Source of the DNA: Falsiruegeria litorea R37
Lineage (GTDB): Bacteria; Pseudomonadota; Alphaproteobacteria; Rhodobacterales; Rhodobacteraceae
NCBI RefSeq assembly: GCF_900172225.1
Contig: NZ_FWFO01000001.1
Span: 1,922,001 to 1,986,000, forward strand
Length of the DNA: 64,000 bases
Direction of reading: 5' to 3'
Made by a program: the position numbers and the translations under genes. Shown in pieces: positions 63,323-64,000 of this stretch (position 1 is the stretch's first letter; each line of letters begins with the position of its first letter). The notes beneath the pieces were generated by a model that saw nothing but the letters and a program-made list of their open reading frames with translations, was not told the origin of the DNA and ran no database searches.

Positions 63323-63337
63323 GAACAAGAGTAGAAC
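63301..63337. promoter_or_regulatory. SOS (LexA) box and nested dyad at recA
   Basis: GAAC-N7-GAAC at 63323-63337 is the exact alphaproteobacterial LexA site. GTTC-N7-GATC at 63301-63315 is a one-mismatch copy of the mirror form. Together they form a dyad with arms 63301-63312 and 63326-63337 that pair at 11 of 12 positions. Confidence 0.85.
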
Positions 63338-63393
63338 AAAGCAGTGATTGCCGCCTGCGGCAGGCTATGACAATAAGGAAGGCGAACGAGACA

Positions 63394-64000
63394 ATGGCGG
63401 ATCTTCTGACAATGAGCAGCAAGCAGAACGCGGATAAGCAAAAGGCGCTGGACAGCGCCCTGGCTCAGATCGAACGACAGTTCGGCAAAGGGTCGATCAT
63501 GAAACTGGGTGATGGCAACGCGATCCAGGAAATCGAGGCGAGCTCGACCGGATCGCTTGGCCTGGACATCGCGCTTGGCATTGGCGGCCTGCCGATGGGC
63601 CGGATTGTTGAAATCTACGGCCCCGAAAGTTCGGGCAAGACAACGCTGACGCTGCATTGTGTGGCCGAGCAGCAGAAACGCGGCGGTGTCTGTGCCTTTG
63701 TCGACGCCGAGCATGCGCTTGACCCGCAGTATGCCCGTAAACTGGGCGTTGATTTGGATGAGCTGCTGATTTCGCAGCCCGACACTGGTGAACAGGCGTT
63801 GGAGATTACGGATACTCTGGTGCGATCCGGCGCGGTGAACATGGTCATCGTCGACTCGGTGGCGGCGCTGACGCCCAAGTCCGAGCTTGAAGGCGACATG
63901 GGCGACAGCAGTGTAGGCGTGCAGGCCCGTCTGATGAGCCAGGCCATGCGTAAACTGACCGGTTCGATCAGTCGTTCGAATTGTATGGTGATTTTCATCA
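63394..64000 (+). CDS. recA: Recombinase RecA, N-terminal part (3' end outside window)
   Basis: The first 202 residues are visible from the ATG at 63394. [22 protein letters not shown], Walker [18 protein letters not shown], the Walker [11 protein letters not shown] and [22 protein letters not shown] (loop L1) are RecA hallmarks. It forms filaments on single-stranded DNA for recombination and triggers LexA self-cleavage. Its promoter carries a LexA box. The ribosome site is AAGGAAGG, farther upstream than usual. Confidence 0.98.
   Translation, partial: MADLLTMSSKQNADKQKALDSALAQIERQFGKGSIMKLGDGNAIQEIEASSTGSLGLDIALGIGGLPMGRIVEIYGPESSGKTTLTLHCVAEQQKRGGVCAFVDAEHALDPQYARKLGVDLDELLISQPDTGEQALEITDTLVRSGAVNMVIVDSVAALTPKSELEGDMGDSSVGVQARLMSQAMRKLTGSISRSNCMVIFI

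Noticed and set aside
63201-63422. N-terminal extension of the sulfotransferase
   Set aside because: It would cover the recA promoter, SOS box and first recA codons, and the family N-terminus begins at MLVFYKERLAF.

Overview
The window reads as a chromosomal segment from an alphaproteobacterium of the Roseobacter group (Rhodobacterales, Ruegeria/Phaeobacter-like). The evidence is the GC-rich codon use, the order ntrY-ntrX-trkA-trkH-hfq-hflX, a CckA hybrid kinase, an alphaproteobacterial GAAC-N7-GAAC SOS box before recA, a Usg-family protein, and the bdhA-patatin pair. Gene density is high and almost everything is intact core or clade-typical content. I see no prophage, insertion sequence, CRISPR array or integrase, so there is no clear genomic island.

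Layout. Positions 1-7.2 kb hold nitrogen/redox two-component signalling (end of ntrY, ntrX), a small lipoprotein, Trk potassium uptake, and hfq-hflX. From 7.2 to 13.2 kb, all on the minus strand, are a nitronate monooxygenase-like flavoprotein, an NTF2-like protein, a penicillin-acylase-family hydrolase, a SYLF lipoprotein and hemB. From 13.3 to 18.4 kb are a membrane protein, mfd and a DUF3616 protein. From 18.4 to 24.5 kb are a TPR protein, an MFS efflux pump, a DsbA/FrnE oxidoreductase with an acyl-CoA synthetase, a divergent XRE-cupin regulator and a CsbD-like small protein. From 24.6 to 26.7 kb is an arsenic cassette made of an ArsR-ArsC fusion, a second ArsC and an aquaglyceroporin. An oligopeptide/microcin-type binding protein and a candidate sRNA follow, then 3-hydroxybutyrate dehydrogenase and patatin.

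From 30.7 to 39.5 kb are a DUF502 protein, pseudouridine catabolism (psuK-psuG), a DUF4198/HupE pair, a ThiE-like protein, trmJ, ctaA and an M32 carboxypeptidase. From 39.6 to 45 kb are gyrA, usg, a Hint-domain protein and a radical SAM protein. From 45.1 to 48.9 kb is the zwf-pgl-pgi sugar-phosphate operon. From 48.9 to 54.2 kb are a thioesterase and a fatty-acyl-CoA ligase around a FadR/GntR-type palindrome, then two MscS-family channels. A tRNA-Gly(CCC), a corrinoid-protein reactivase-like ASKHA protein, guaB, an RsmB-type methyltransferase, cckA, a sulfotransferase and the start of recA complete the window.

The most informative signals beyond ordinary genes are regulatory. (1) A 32-bp perfect palindrome covers the start codon of the arsR-arsC fusion, whose mRNA may be leaderless. 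(2) A single full CtrA box (TTAA-N7-TTAA) lies between a near-consensus promoter and the cckA start, which suggests feedback in the CckA-CtrA relay. (3) A compact intergenic sRNA candidate has a -35, a -10 and a strong terminator. (4) A dispersed repeat keeps its flanks while its central hairpin changes in both arms. (5) A nested SOS dyad lies at the recA promoter. I did not find a clearly new multi-gene defence or biosynthetic system; the Hint/radical-SAM pair is the least explained gene neighbourhood.
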